64,000 bases of DNA from Methylobacterium aquaticum (GTDB lineage: Bacteria > Pseudomonadota > Alphaproteobacteria > Rhizobiales > Beijerinckiaceae): positions 2,493,001 to 2,557,000 of the forward strand of contig NZ_CP043627.1 in the NCBI RefSeq assembly GCF_016804325.1, read 5' to 3'. A model generated the notes under the pieces. The model was not told where the DNA came from, searched no databases, and was given only the letters and a program-made list of their open reading frames with translations. The translations under genes were made by a program, and so were the position numbers. This document shows, one piece after another, positions 1-8,164 of the stretch (positions are counted from its first letter, which is position 1; each line of letters starts with the position of its first letter).

Positions 1-83
1 CCGTCGCCCATGGCCGCCCGCCGGCCGACCGAGCCGCCGAGATCCGGCGCCGCCGGCGCCGGCGGATCCGTCCGGCCCGGATC

Positions 84-617
84 GTGCTGGCGGCCGACCG
101 GGTCTGGATGGTCGCCGAGACCAGGCCGCGCTGGGCCGCCCGGGTGGCCGGCGACCTGGAGGCCGCCGGCATCCCCACCTTCGAGCCGCGGGAGGAGATC
201 GAGCTGACCTCTCCCTCGGGCCACCGCCGCACCGCCCGGGTGCCGCTCCTCCACCGCACGCTCTTCGTCGGCCTGCACGACGACGGCGACCTCGCGCGGG
301 TCGAGGGCCATCCGGGGATCGCCCGGGTGCTGTTTCGCGACGGCCGGGCCGTCGTCATCGCGCCGTCCGTGCTCCAGGGCTTCGCCGACGCGATCACCGG
401 CCATGGCGACGAACGGGACGACGGCGACAAGGAGGCGGTGAGGGCGGTCCTGTTCGCGCTGGGCGACGGCGTGCGGGTGACGGCCGGACCGCTCGCGGCC
501 CTGCGCGGCACGGTCGAGGAGGTCGATGGGGAACGCCGGCGCTACCGGGTGGCCCTGTCGCTGTTCGGGCGCGAGACCCCGGTGGTGCTCGACGAGGCGC
601 AGATCGAGCGCGAGTGA
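84..617 (+). CDS. NusG-family antitermination protein, phage-associated paralogue
   Basis: 177 aa with the NusG two-domain layout. The N-terminal NGN domain (about residues 7-110) opens with VWMVAETRPRW, the W-x-V-x-T-x-P-R element of the family. The C-terminal KOW domain (about 128-175) shows GDGVRVTAGPLAALRG and LFGRETPVVLDEAQIE, close to housekeeping NusG. Such proteins bind RNA polymerase and suppress pausing or termination. It sits directly upstream of phage terminase genes, so a specialised role in late-operon readthrough (like RfaH or LoaP) is inferred; it is unlikely to be the housekeeping nusG because no secE or ribosomal genes are next to it. The start is a GTG. The frame stays open to the left window edge through an Arg-rich stretch that does not look like NusG, so a longer start cannot be excluded. 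Confidence 0.85.
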   Translation: MLAADRVWMVAETRPRWAARVAGDLEAAGIPTFEPREEIELTSPSGHRRTARVPLLHRTLFVGLHDDGDLARVEGHPGIARVLFRDGRAVVIAPSVLQGFADAITGHGDERDDGDKEAVRAVLFALGDGVRVTAGPLAALRGTVEEVDGERRRYRVALSLFGRETPVVLDEAQIERE

Positions 618-634
618 CCGACACGAAAAAGTTG

Positions 635-675
635 CGCCCCGCCGAAGAGAACATTTGACGAACATCGGCGGGGCG
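635..675. promoter_or_regulatory. Perfect 11-bp inverted repeat between nusG-like gene and terminase genes
   Basis: Arms CGCCCCGCCGA (635-645) and TCGGCGGGGCG (665-675) flank a 19-nt loop. No T-run follows, so it is not a classical intrinsic terminator. The loop holds the -35 hexamer of the promoter below and the right arm lies in its spacer, which fits an operator. In transcripts coming from the NusG-like gene it would fold as an RNA hairpin. Confidence 0.55.
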
Positions 676-683
676 GGTACAAG
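655..683 (+). promoter_or_regulatory. Candidate promoter for the phage late operon
   Basis: TTGACG (655-660), a 17-bp spacer, then TACAAG (678-683) fit a sigma-70 type promoter. It lies about 195 bp before the terminase small subunit ATG. No other intergenic gap until the lysis genes contains an obvious promoter except possibly 4139-4518, so this may drive the whole morphogenesis run. Consensus match only. Confidence 0.4.
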
Positions 684-877
684 GGTTTCAGGTTATCCGG
701 GTCTGCGGCCTGCCCCTCGGGGGAGGTGGCTGCTCGACTGCCCCGCCACGCGGGGATGTGTCCCCGGACCCGGCCCACGGCATCACCGAGGCGAAGGGCG
801 GCGCGTGTCCGCGGGCCTCCAGCCGCCGGTTGGCCGCCCCGGACCGTGCCGCGCTCCTCATTTCCCGAAGAGGCGAT

Positions 878-1486
878 ATGGCACGACGAGTCATCGACTG
901 GGCCGGCATCGCGGCGGCCTATCGGGCGGAGCCGGGATCCGGTCCCGTGATCGCGCGGCGCTTCGGCGTCAGCCCGGCGACGCTCCGGCGCCGGGCGCGG
1001 GCGGAAGGGTGGGGGCGCGACGCCCCGCCGGAGATCGCGCCCGCGGGCGACATCGCCATCGACGAGGCCCTCAGGGGCGAGCCCCTTCCGGGCGGCGTCC
1101 TGGGCAGCCACCGCATCGTGGTGGCTCAGGGCGCCGCCCTCACCCTGCGGCTCCTCGACGACCTCCAGGCCGCCATCGCGGAGGAATCCGAGCCCGAGGA
1201 CGGCCCGGAGGAGAGCGGGCTCGCCCGTGCGGCGGCCCTGCAGAAGCGCGTCGCGGCATTGCGCGACCTCGCCGCCGCGGCGCGGCTGTGGATCGCGCTC
1301 GAGCGGCAGGCCTGGGACCTCGACGGCAAGGGGGACGGAAAACTCCGTGACGACACCGCGATTCCCGATCCCCAGGCCGCTTTCCGCCTCCTCGACGGCG
1401 AGCAGCGGGCCCAGCTCCGCGCCATCGCCGAGCGCCTGGCTGAAGGACCCGCCGGCCCTACTGCGGGCCCTCGACCGGCTCGATAG
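878..1486 (+). CDS. Putative phage terminase small subunit
   Basis: 202 aa. Start ATG chosen because GAAGAGG lies 6 nt upstream; the frame is open further up but that part is not protein-like. Residues 3-45 look like a helix-turn-helix (WAGIAAAYRAEP, VIARRFGVSPATLRRRARAEGW), as in small terminase subunits that recognise the packaging site. The rest is helical and acidic, with a possible oligomerisation coiled coil around 110-150. It precedes and overlaps the large terminase, the normal order in tailed phages. The call rests on position and the HTH; sequence conservation in small subunits is weak. Confidence 0.65.
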   Translation: MARRVIDWAGIAAAYRAEPGSGPVIARRFGVSPATLRRRARAEGWGRDAPPEIAPAGDIAIDEALRGEPLPGGVLGSHRIVVAQGAALTLRLLDDLQAAIAEESEPEDGPEESGLARAAALQKRVAALRDLAAAARLWIALERQAWDLDGKGDGKLRDDTAIPDPQAAFRLLDGEQRAQLRAIAERLAEGPAGPTAGPRPAR

Positions 1487-2876
1487 CGAAGAGAGCCTGG
1501 CGGGCTTCGTGCGCCGGGCCTGGCCGGTGATCGAGCCGGGCGCCCCTTACGTCCACGGCTGGCACATCGACGCGGTCGGCGCCCATCTCGAGGCCGTCAC
1601 CGCCGGGCAGATCACCCGGCTCCTTATCAACGTGCCGCCCGGCACGATGAAGAGCCTGCTCGCCGGCGTGTTCTGGCCGGCCTGGGAATGGGGGCCGAAG
1701 AACCGGCCCAGCTTACGCACCGTCGCAGTCTCGCATACCGAGCGGCTGGCGCTCCGCGACAACCTACGCACGAGGCGCCTGATCACCTCGCCCTGGTACC
1801 GGAGCTTATGGGGCGAGCGGGTGCGCCTCACCCGCGACCAGAACCGCAAGGGGCGCTTCGAGACCACGGCGTCGGGCTTACGCGAGGCGGTCTCGGCCGG
1901 CTCGATCACCGGCTCGCGCGGCGACCGGGTGATCCTCGACGACCCGATCTCGGTCGAGGGCGCCAATTCCGAGCGGGTGCGCGAGGCGGTGGCGCAGTGG
2001 TTCCTGGAAGCGGTGCCGACCCGCCTCAACGACCCCGTCCGCTCGGCCATCGTGGTCATCATGCAGCGGCTGCACGAGCGCGACCTGTCGGGGGTGATCC
2101 TGGCCAAAAACCTCGGCTACGACCACCTGATGCTGCCGATGGAGTTCGAGCCGGAGCGCGCCTGCGCCACCCGCATCGGATTTTCCGATCCGCGCCGGGA
2201 GGCGGGCGAGCTGCTCTTCCCGGAGCGCTTCCCCCGCTCGGTCGTGGAGCGCGACACGGCCACGATGGGCGAGTACGCGGCGGCGGGCCAGTACCAGCAG
2301 CGGCCCGCCCCGCGGGACGGCGGGCTGTTCAAGCGCGGCTGGTTCACCCTCGTGCGGGCCCTGCCCGCCGGCTGCACCACCGTGCGGGCCTGGGACCTCG
2401 CGGCAAGCGTGCCGCGGGCCGGACGCCAGCCGGACTACACCGCCGGCGTCAAGCTCGCGCGCGCGCCCACCGGGCAACTCTACGTCGTCGACGTGCGCCG
2501 CGACCGGCTCTCGGCCGGCGGGGTCGAGCGGCTGATCCTGGCCACCGCCGCCGAGGACGGCCCGTCCTGCCGGATCTCGCTGCCGCAGGATCCCGGCCAG
2601 GCCGGCAAGGCGCAGGCGCAGTACCTCGTCGGGCGGCTTGCCGGCTACGACGCCCGCGCCTCCCCGGAGAGCGGCGACAAGGCGACCCGCGCCGCCCCGG
2701 TCTCGGCCCAGGCCGAGGCCGGCAACCTGCACCTCGTCGCCGGCCCCTGGAACGAGGCCTTCGTCGACGAGCTCTGCGCGTTCCCCAACGGCGCCTTCCT
2801 CGACCAGGTCGACGCCCTCTCGCGCGCCTTCTCGGCGCTGGCCCGGCCGGGATACGGCCTGCTCGGAGTCCTGTGA
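1347..2876 (+). CDS. Phage terminase large subunit
   Basis: About 509 aa from GTG 1347. The ATPase domain carries a Walker A-like NVPPGTMKSLL (about residues 94-104) and Walker B RVILDDP (about 195). The C-terminal RNase H-fold nuclease shows its acidic residues in RAWDLAAS (about 345), QDPGQAGKAQA (about 413) and DQVDALSRAF (about 486). This is the TIGR01630-like phage terminase type. It translocates DNA into the prohead and cuts concatemers. The start is uncertain: clear similarity begins at about nt 1440 (KDPPALLRALDRLD), where only CTG is available; GTG 1347 has a weak GGA upstream. It overlaps the small subunit in another frame, and its stop overlaps the portal start (TGATG). Confidence 0.85.
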   Translation: MTTPRFPIPRPLSASSTASSGPSSAPSPSAWLKDPPALLRALDRLDSEESLAGFVRRAWPVIEPGAPYVHGWHIDAVGAHLEAVTAGQITRLLINVPPGTMKSLLAGVFWPAWEWGPKNRPSLRTVAVSHTERLALRDNLRTRRLITSPWYRSLWGERVRLTRDQNRKGRFETTASGLREAVSAGSITGSRGDRVILDDPISVEGANSERVREAVAQWFLEAVPTRLNDPVRSAIVVIMQRLHERDLSGVILAKNLGYDHLMLPMEFEPERACATRIGFSDPRREAGELLFPERFPRSVVERDTATMGEYAAAGQYQQRPAPRDGGLFKRGWFTLVRALPAGCTTVRAWDLAASVPRAGRQPDYTAGVKLARAPTGQLYVVDVRRDRLSAGGVERLILATAAEDGPSCRISLPQDPGQAGKAQAQYLVGRLAGYDARASPESGDKATRAAPVSAQAEAGNLHLVAGPWNEAFVDELCAFPNGAFLDQVDALSRAFSALARPGYGLLGVL

Positions 2877-4138
2877 TGTGGCTCGCCGACCGCCTCGCCA
2901 ACCTCGTCTCCGGCCTCGGCGGGCCGCGGGACAAGAGCACCGGCAACCTGCACGTCCACGTGCCGCGCGCCCGCGCCGAGCTCGACGCGGCCTACCGGGA
3001 CAACTGGCTCGCCCGCAAGGTCGTCGACATCGTGCCCTTCGACATGCTGCGCGAGTGGCGCGCCTGGCAGGCCCCGCCGGAGGTCGCGGCGGCCTTGGCC
3101 GCGAGCGAGGAGCGCTTGGGGCTTCAGGACCGCCTGCTGCGGGCCTTGCGCCTCGCCCGCCTGCATGGCGGCGCCGCGCTGCTGATCGGCGACGGCGCGC
3201 CCGATCCGAGCCTGCCGCTCGAGCCCGAGACGGTCGGGCAGGGGGGCCTGCGCTACCTCCACGTCCTGCCCCGCGGCCGGATCCAGGCCGGCGCCATCGA
3301 GCGCGACCCGCTCTCGCCCTGGTTCGGCGAGCCCATCGCCTACACGATCGCGGGCGGGCAGGCGGTGCATCCCTCCCGGGTGGTGCGCCTCCTCGGCGCG
3401 GCCCTGCCGGACGATGCGGTGGGTGATGGCTGGGGCGACAGCGTGCTCCAGGCGCTCCTGGAGGCGATCGACCAGGCGACGGCGGCCGCTGCCCACATCG
3501 CCGCGATGCTGCCCGAGGCCAAGCAAGACGTGATCTCGGTGCCGGGCCTGTCGCAAGCCCTCTCGACCGAGGACGGCACCCGCCTGCTCACCGAGCGCTT
3601 CGCCTACGCGGCACGGATGAAGGGCCTGTTCGGGATGCTGCTGCTCGAGGGCGACGGCCGCTCGCCGGAGGGCGAGCGCTACCAGCAGAAGCAGCTCGAC
3701 TTCTCCGGCCTGCCGGAGGTGGCCCGCCTCTTCCTGCAGGTCGCGGCAGGCGCCGCCGACATCCCGGTGACGCGGCTGCTCGGCCAGTCGCCCGCCGGCC
3801 TCAACGCCACCGGCGAATCCGACATCCGCAACTACCACGACCACGTCGCGGCGCGGCAGACCGTCGAACTGACACCGGCCATCGCCCGCCTCGACCGTCT
3901 CCTGATCCGCGACGCCCTCGGCCGCGACGAGCCCCTGCGCTACGCCTGGCGGCCGCTCGCCCAGGCGAGCGAGCGCGAGAAGGCGGAGATCGGCCGCCTC
4001 AAGGCCGAGACCGCCGCGATGCTCGCCCGCGAGGGCGTGGTGCCTCAAGGCGTCCTGGCTCACGGCGTCGAAGGCTGGCTCTCCGCCGCCGACCTCTTCC
4101 CCGGCATCGCCGCGGCCTTCGCGCGGCCGGCGGGCTGA
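2876..4138 (+). CDS. Phage portal protein, DUF1073 type
   Basis: 420 aa, ATG overlapping the terminase stop by one base. The N-terminus (AYRDNWLARKVVDIVPFDML, then REWRAW) is the signature of the DUF1073/HI1409 portal family, which forms the dodecameric DNA entry vertex of the capsid. Other family traits are the ARLHGGAALLIGD segment near residue 95 and GQSPAGLNATGESDIRNYHD near 310. Length is normal for a portal without extra C-terminal domains; some family members carry an Acb1-like extension and I see none here. The next gene follows only after a 380-bp gap that contains a repeat element. Confidence 0.85.
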   Translation: MWLADRLANLVSGLGGPRDKSTGNLHVHVPRARAELDAAYRDNWLARKVVDIVPFDMLREWRAWQAPPEVAAALAASEERLGLQDRLLRALRLARLHGGAALLIGDGAPDPSLPLEPETVGQGGLRYLHVLPRGRIQAGAIERDPLSPWFGEPIAYTIAGGQAVHPSRVVRLLGAALPDDAVGDGWGDSVLQALLEAIDQATAAAAHIAAMLPEAKQDVISVPGLSQALSTEDGTRLLTERFAYAARMKGLFGMLLLEGDGRSPEGERYQQKQLDFSGLPEVARLFLQVAAGAADIPVTRLLGQSPAGLNATGESDIRNYHDHVAARQTVELTPAIARLDRLLIRDALGRDEPLRYAWRPLAQASEREKAEIGRLKAETAAMLAREGVVPQGVLAHGVEGWLSAADLFPGIAAAFARPAG

Positions 4139-4518
4139 ACTTTCGACTTCATCGCCATTCTTCCGTACGGGCCGACACAGCCACATCGCCGGAAATGGCG
4201 CGGGTCCCCCCTCTCCCGTGTGGGAGAGGGGCTGGGGGTGAGGGTGGCTCGGGCTCCGCAATAGACCTGAGCGGCGGAGCTGCGGAGCTCAACGTTCAGT
4301 GCTTTGTTCTGAACCGTCTCCACCCTGCGCGATCTTCGATCGCCCCTACCCCTCTCCCACACGGGAGAGGGGATCCCGCGCCGGATCTTTACAGCACTTC
4401 GACTGTGCTATCCGCAGCCACCGATGCGACCGGTGGAGGCGGCGCATCCCGGCCTGTGACCTGGCCAAGCCCAATCGGGAGTGAGGCTTCCCTCTTCTCC
4501 CACCACGAGACCCCACCC
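4139..4518. repeat. REPIN-like inverted pair of palindromes in a phage intergenic gap
   Basis: Two identical 24-mers face each other: CCCCTCTCCC-GTGT-GGGAGAGGGG at 4208-4231 and its reverse complement at 4349-4372. Each is a perfect 10-bp hairpin with a 4-nt loop. Partly related flanks (GGGGTGAGGGTGG after the left copy) extend the symmetry. This is the arrangement of REP doublets (REPINs) common between genes in high-GC alphaproteobacteria. It is the only large gap in the head genes, so it was probably inserted there. There is no T-run, so terminator function is unproven. The remainder (4373-4518) holds no convincing gene. Confidence 0.7.
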
Positions 4519-5517
4519 ATGCACATCTTCGACCGACTGAGCCTCGGCCCCGCGGCCGGGATCGCGGGCGCGCGCCCGCTCGGCAACGGCGCCCTGGTGG
4601 TGCAGGCCCGCGCGGCGCGGGCCGGCAACGTCCAGGTCTATCGCGGCGACGAGGTCGCCCGGCCGGACCTCGCGCAGGTCCGGATCTACCGCGACCCGGA
4701 CGAGATCTTCCGGCCCGAATCCTTGCGCAGCTTCGGCCACAAGCCCGTCACCCTCGACCACCCACCCGAGGCGGTGACGCCCCGGACCTGGCGCGGGGTC
4801 GCGCGGGGCCATGTCGGCGACGAGGTGGTGCGCGACGGCGAGTTCGTGCGCATCCCGATGCTGCTGGCCGATTCCGCGGCGATCGCGGCGGTGCAGGGCG
4901 GGCGGCGCGAGATCTCGGTCGGCTATACCTGCGACCTCGACTGGACCCCCGGCACCGCCCCCGACGGCAGCCCCTACGACGCCCGCCAGACCCAGGTGAT
5001 CGTCGACCACGTCGCCATCGTGGCGCAGGGGCGCGCCGGCCCGGATTGCCGCATCGGCGATGCCGACCGGCGCCTCGCCGAGGCCGAGGCGCGGGCACAG
5101 GCCGCCGAGACTGCTCTCGCCCAGCGCGACGGCGAGGTCGCGGCGCTCCGCGCCCGGGTGCCGGACGAGGCCGCCCTCGACGCGCTCGCCGCCGAGCGGG
5201 GCGCCCTGGTGGAGCAGGCCCGCCGGATCCTCGGCGACGCCTTCGATCCCGCCGGCCTGACGCCCGAGGCGATCCGGCGCGCGGCGGTGGCACGCGCGCT
5301 CGGCGAGGCGGAGGCCGCCGACATGAGCCCTGCGGCGATCGAGGGTGCCTTCCGGGTCGTCGCCGCCGGCCCGCACCAGGCCGTCCAATCCCACGCCCCG
5401 GACCCGCTGCGCGACGCCCTGCGCCACCGGTCCGCCGACGCCCTCACCCCCGAGGCGGCCCACGCCGCCATGGTCGAGACCCTCCGCAACGCCTGGAAAC
5501 CCGCAGGAGCCCGCTGA
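4519..5517 (+). CDS. Phage prohead protease, DUF2213 family, with scaffold-like C-terminus
   Basis: 332 aa, start at the ATG in CCCACCCATGCACATC. The N-terminal half (about residues 30-175) matches DUF2213 phage proteins: IYRDPDEIF, FGHKPVTLDHPPE, GRREISVGYTCDLD and VIVDHVAIV, with DHPP and GRREIS-GY as the most conserved pieces. The C-terminal half is a coiled coil (about 180-240, RLAEAEARAQAAETALAQRD) followed by a helical tail, as in proteases fused to a scaffold. The family replaces the classical prohead protease in phages with DUF2184 capsids. Function: head assembly and maturation. It ends with TGATG overlapping the cement protein. Confidence 0.8.
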   Translation: MHIFDRLSLGPAAGIAGARPLGNGALVVQARAARAGNVQVYRGDEVARPDLAQVRIYRDPDEIFRPESLRSFGHKPVTLDHPPEAVTPRTWRGVARGHVGDEVVRDGEFVRIPMLLADSAAIAAVQGGRREISVGYTCDLDWTPGTAPDGSPYDARQTQVIVDHVAIVAQGRAGPDCRIGDADRRLAEAEARAQAAETALAQRDGEVAALRARVPDEAALDALAAERGALVEQARRILGDAFDPAGLTPEAIRRAAVARALGEAEAADMSPAAIEGAFRVVAAGPHQAVQSHAPDPLRDALRHRSADALTPEAAHAAMVETLRNAWKPAGAR

Positions 5518-5960
5518 TGCCCCCCGTCCAGACCAGCTATCCCGGCCGCCCGGCCGCCGCCTACGAGGGCATGGCCGCCGACCAGAATTCCGCGACCATC
5601 CTCAGCCGCACCGTCGAGACCCCGGAGGGGATCGGCTTCGGCCGCGCCGCCTTCCAGGGCAGCCGCGACGACGGCATCGCGGCGTCGGGCGCGGTCTTCC
5701 GCGGCATCGTGCTCGCCGACCGCAACGCCAGGCCGAACCCGACCGGCACCGACCTCTTCGCGAAAGGCGAAACCGCCCCGGTGATGAATTCGGGCGCCGT
5801 CTGGGTGGTCACGGCCTCGGCCGCGAGCGCCGGCAGCCCGGCCTACGTCACGCCTGCCGGCGCGATCACCGCCGCCGCCTCCGGCAACACCGCCATCGCC
5901 AACGCCCTGTTCGACACCTCCGCCCCCGCCGGCGGCCTCGTCCGCCTGCGCCTGAACTGA
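5517..5960 (+). CDS. Phage structural cement protein, gp24-like
   Basis: 147 aa. ATG overlaps the protease stop (TGATG). Features of the gp24/cement family: YPGRPAAAYEGMAAD near the start, a Gly/Ala-rich beta-sheet core, and GETAPVMNSGAVWV around residue 90. Cement proteins sit on the capsid surface and stabilise it after expansion. Order protease-cement-major capsid is typical. Assignment comes from sequence pattern plus position. Confidence 0.75.
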   Translation: MPPVQTSYPGRPAAAYEGMAADQNSATILSRTVETPEGIGFGRAAFQGSRDDGIAASGAVFRGIVLADRNARPNPTGTDLFAKGETAPVMNSGAVWVVTASAASAGSPAYVTPAGAITAAASGNTAIANALFDTSAPAGGLVRLRLN

Positions 5961-5974
5961 AGAGAGGCACGCGC

Positions 5975-6922
5975 ATGACCCGCACCCTCGTCACCGATGC
6001 CCCCCGGGCGCTCGCCTTCCTGGTCAGCCAGCAGGCCTTCATCGAGCCCACCGTCTATCGCGCCCAGTACCCGGCGATCCGCTATCCGCGCCTCGTCCCG
6101 GTCGACACCGCCGCACCCGAATGGGTGCCGACCGTGACCTACTTCTCGGTCGACCGGGTCGGCCAGGCGACCTGGGTCCATGGTGCGGCCACCGACGTGC
6201 CGAAGGTCGAGATCACGCGCCGCCAGCACGAGACCACCGTCGCCATGGCGGGCATCGGCTACGGCTACGACCTCGAGGAGCTCGGCAAGGCCCAGCTGCT
6301 GGGCATGAGTCTCGACGCCGACAAGGCCGACGCGGCCCGGCTCGCCTCGGAGGAGTTCATCGACCAGGTCGCGCTGTTCGGCGATCCCGCAAAGGGATTT
6401 TCGGGCCTCCTCAACCACCCGGGCGTGACCGTCGGCAGCGCCGCGGCCACCGGCACCAACGGCAGCACCGCCTGGGCCCAGAAAAGCCCGGAGCAGATCC
6501 TCGCCGACGTCAACGGCCAGTTGATCGGCATCTTCACCGGCTCGAACACCGTCGAGATGGCCGACACCCTGCTGCTCCCCTACGAGCAGATGCTCGGCAT
6601 CGGGCTTCGCCGCCTCGACGGGATCAGCCCGCTCACCCTGCTCGACTGGATCCGGCGCCACAACGTCTACACCCTGGAGACCGGGCAGGACCTGACGGTC
6701 TACGGCGTGCGGGCGCTCGAGACCGCCGGCACCGGCGGCAGCGCCCGCATGGTCGCCTATCGCCGCGATCCTTCCGTGCTGAAGCTGTGGCTGCCGATGC
6801 CGTTCCGGTTCTTCCCGGCCTGGCAGACCGGCCCGTGGCGCTTCGAGGTGCCGGGCGCCTTCCGGCTCGGCGGCCTCGACATCCGCCGCCCCGCCGCCTG
6901 CCGCTACCTCGACGGCATCTAG
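5975..6922 (+). CDS. Major capsid protein, DUF2184 family
   Basis: 315 aa, ATG after an AGAGAGG ribosome site. Segments typical of DUF2184 capsids: FIEPTVYRAQYPAIRYPRLVPVD shortened here to YPAIRYPRLVPVD, TYFSVDRVGQATWV, EITRRQHETTVAMAGIGYGY, LFGDPAKGFSGLLNHP and LLPYEQMLGI. It forms the icosahedral shell (HK97 fold expected for the family). It is the head-type marker that separates this element from canonical RcGTA, whose capsid belongs to another family, while the tail below is GTA-like. Confidence 0.88.
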   Translation: MTRTLVTDAPRALAFLVSQQAFIEPTVYRAQYPAIRYPRLVPVDTAAPEWVPTVTYFSVDRVGQATWVHGAATDVPKVEITRRQHETTVAMAGIGYGYDLEELGKAQLLGMSLDADKADAARLASEEFIDQVALFGDPAKGFSGLLNHPGVTVGSAAATGTNGSTAWAQKSPEQILADVNGQLIGIFTGSNTVEMADTLLLPYEQMLGIGLRRLDGISPLTLLDWIRRHNVYTLETGQDLTVYGVRALETAGTGGSARMVAYRRDPSVLKLWLPMPFRFFPAWQTGPWRFEVPGAFRLGGLDIRRPAACRYLDGI

Positions 6923-6935
6923 GAGGGCTTTGAGC

Positions 6936-7196
6936 ATGATGCGGGTGACGAACCACGCCGCCGGCCCCCGGCTGATCTGGCCCAAGGGCGCTCGCGCGCC
7001 CCGGCTCCTGGTGCCCGGCGAGAGCGCCGTGCTGACGCTGCCCGAGCGGCCGGACCCGTGCCTTGCCGCCTGGGAGGCGGCGGGCGAGGTGCGGGTCGAG
7101 GCGGAGCCCGATCCGGGGCCGCCGGACCTGCCTCAGGATCCGCGCCCCGAACGCCGCCGCGGCCGCGATCGGCCGCCCTCCGGCGGGGAGGCGTGA
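6936..7196 (+). CDS. Small hypothetical phage protein
   Basis: 86 aa. ATG 6936 is preceded at 8-nt spacing by AGGAGGG; a second ATG follows directly. The N-terminal 45 residues (RLIWPKGARAPRLLVPGESAVLTLPE) look like a small beta fold. The C-terminus is Pro/Arg-rich and probably disordered. It sits between capsid and head-tail connector genes, the usual place for small head-completion proteins. Family not recognised. Confidence 0.55.
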   Translation: MMRVTNHAAGPRLIWPKGARAPRLLVPGESAVLTLPERPDPCLAAWEAAGEVRVEAEPDPGPPDLPQDPRPERRRGRDRPPSGGEA

Positions 7197-7197
7197 G

Positions 7198-7572
7198 ATG
7201 GCGGACGCGATCACGCCGCAGGCCTTCCGGGCCCGCTTCCCGGCCTTCGCGGGCGTCGCCGACGCGGCGATCGCCGGGGCGCTGGCGGAGGCGGCCCCCA
7301 GGGTCGGGGCGGCCTGGCCGGCGGCGGATGCCGCCCTCGGGCGGATGCTGCATGCCGCCCACACCCTCACCCTCGACGGGCAGGGCGGCGCGGAAGCCGA
7401 GCTCGCCCGGGCCGGCGCCCTCGACCTCAAGGCCCTGCGCAGCGGCACGCTCCACCTGGAGCGCCGCGACCCACCTCCGGACGCGGCCCCGGGCACGCTC
7501 GGGCTGACCTCCTACGGGCGGCGCTTCCACGAGGTGATGCGCCGCAACAGCCTCGGCGTGGCGGTGGTGTGA
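7198..7572 (+). CDS. Head-tail connector protein, DUF4054-like
   Basis: 124 aa, ATG two bases after the upstream stop. ITPQAFRARFPAFAGVADAAIAGAL at the start has the F-x-x-R-FP-F pattern of DUF4054/gp6-type adaptor proteins, which form the ring below the portal. The C-terminus (GLTSYGRRFHEVMRRNSLGVAVV) also fits that family. Position between capsid and tail-completion genes supports the call. Its stop overlaps the next start (TGATG). Confidence 0.75.
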   Translation: MADAITPQAFRARFPAFAGVADAAIAGALAEAAPRVGAAWPAADAALGRMLHAAHTLTLDGQGGAEAELARAGALDLKALRSGTLHLERRDPPPDAAPGTLGLTSYGRRFHEVMRRNSLGVAVV

Positions 7573-7883
7573 TGGGCCTCCTCGACGGCATCGGCCGCCA
7601 TCTCGGGGGGGTCCTCGCCCCCCTCTTCGACGAGGCCGTCCTGCACCGGGTCGGCCCGGACGGCACCGCGGACGAGCCCGTCCGGGCTAGGTGCGACGGC
7701 ATCCGGGAGTCCGCCGAGGAACCCGGCCTGCCGGGGCGCCTGATGCGGGCGGTCGTGCTGACGCCGGGCCCAGCCCCGGACATCGACGACGAGATCACCC
7801 TGGCGGGGACCCGCCACCGCATCGTCACGGTGGAGACCGACCCCGCCGGCAGCCACGCCCTCATCCAGGGGAGACCCGTGTGA
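7572..7883 (+). CDS. Putative head-closure protein (hypothetical)
   Basis: 103 aa, coupled through TGATG to the connector gene. It begins with an amphipathic helix (GLLDGIGRHLGGVLAPLF) followed by short strands (RHRIVTVETDPAGSHALIQG). Size, fold character and place between adaptor and gp10-like genes match head-closure proteins, but I see no diagnostic motif. Its stop overlaps the GTG start of the next gene. Confidence 0.55.
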   Translation: MGLLDGIGRHLGGVLAPLFDEAVLHRVGPDGTADEPVRARCDGIRESAEEPGLPGRLMRAVVLTPGPAPDIDDEITLAGTRHRIVTVETDPAGSHALIQGRPV

Positions 7884-8164
7884 CCCAGAGAGTCGAGACC
7901 GGCCCGCTGCGGGCGCGGCTCGCGCGCCTCGCCCGCGCCGGCAGCGCGACGGCGCGGGCCCGCGCGCGGGAGACCGCGACCACGCTCGCGGCCGATATTC
8001 AGCGAGAGCTGCCCTACGGACGCGCCGAGGCGACGGAAACGCGAGCGGGCACCGCCGTCACGGTCGAGGCGCCGGGCCTGGTCGCCCGGGAATTCGGCAC
8101 CGCGACGCGCCATGCCCGGCCGGTGATCGGCCCGGCGATCGCACGCCTGATGGGGAAGGGGTGA
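7880..8164 (+). CDS. Tail completion protein, HK97 gp10-like
   Basis: 94 aa from GTG 7880, which overlaps the preceding TGA. The C-terminal half has the gp10 pattern: VAREFGTATRHARPVIGPAI, meaning an E-x-GT turn and an aromatic/Arg-Pro segment before a last helix. The N-terminus is a basic amphipathic helix. The family attaches to the head-tail interface. Ends with TGATG into the DUF3168 gene. Confidence 0.7.
   Translation: MTQRVETGPLRARLARLARAGSATARARARETATTLAADIQRELPYGRAEATETRAGTAVTVEAPGLVAREFGTATRHARPVIGPAIARLMGKG

Noticed and set aside
1227-1346. Extending the large terminase to ATG 1227
   Set aside because: The added residues are Arg/Ser/Pro-rich and lie antiphase inside the small subunit gene; similarity to terminases begins about residue 70 of that version.
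2876-4138. Anti-CBASS (Acb1) activity of the portal gene
   Set aside because: Only the DUF1073 portal part is present; no extra C-terminal domain with a phosphoesterase-like motif is visible.
4208-4372. Palindrome pair read as transcription terminators
   Set aside because: Stems are strong but no T-run follows on either strand; the inverted pairing fits a repeat element better.
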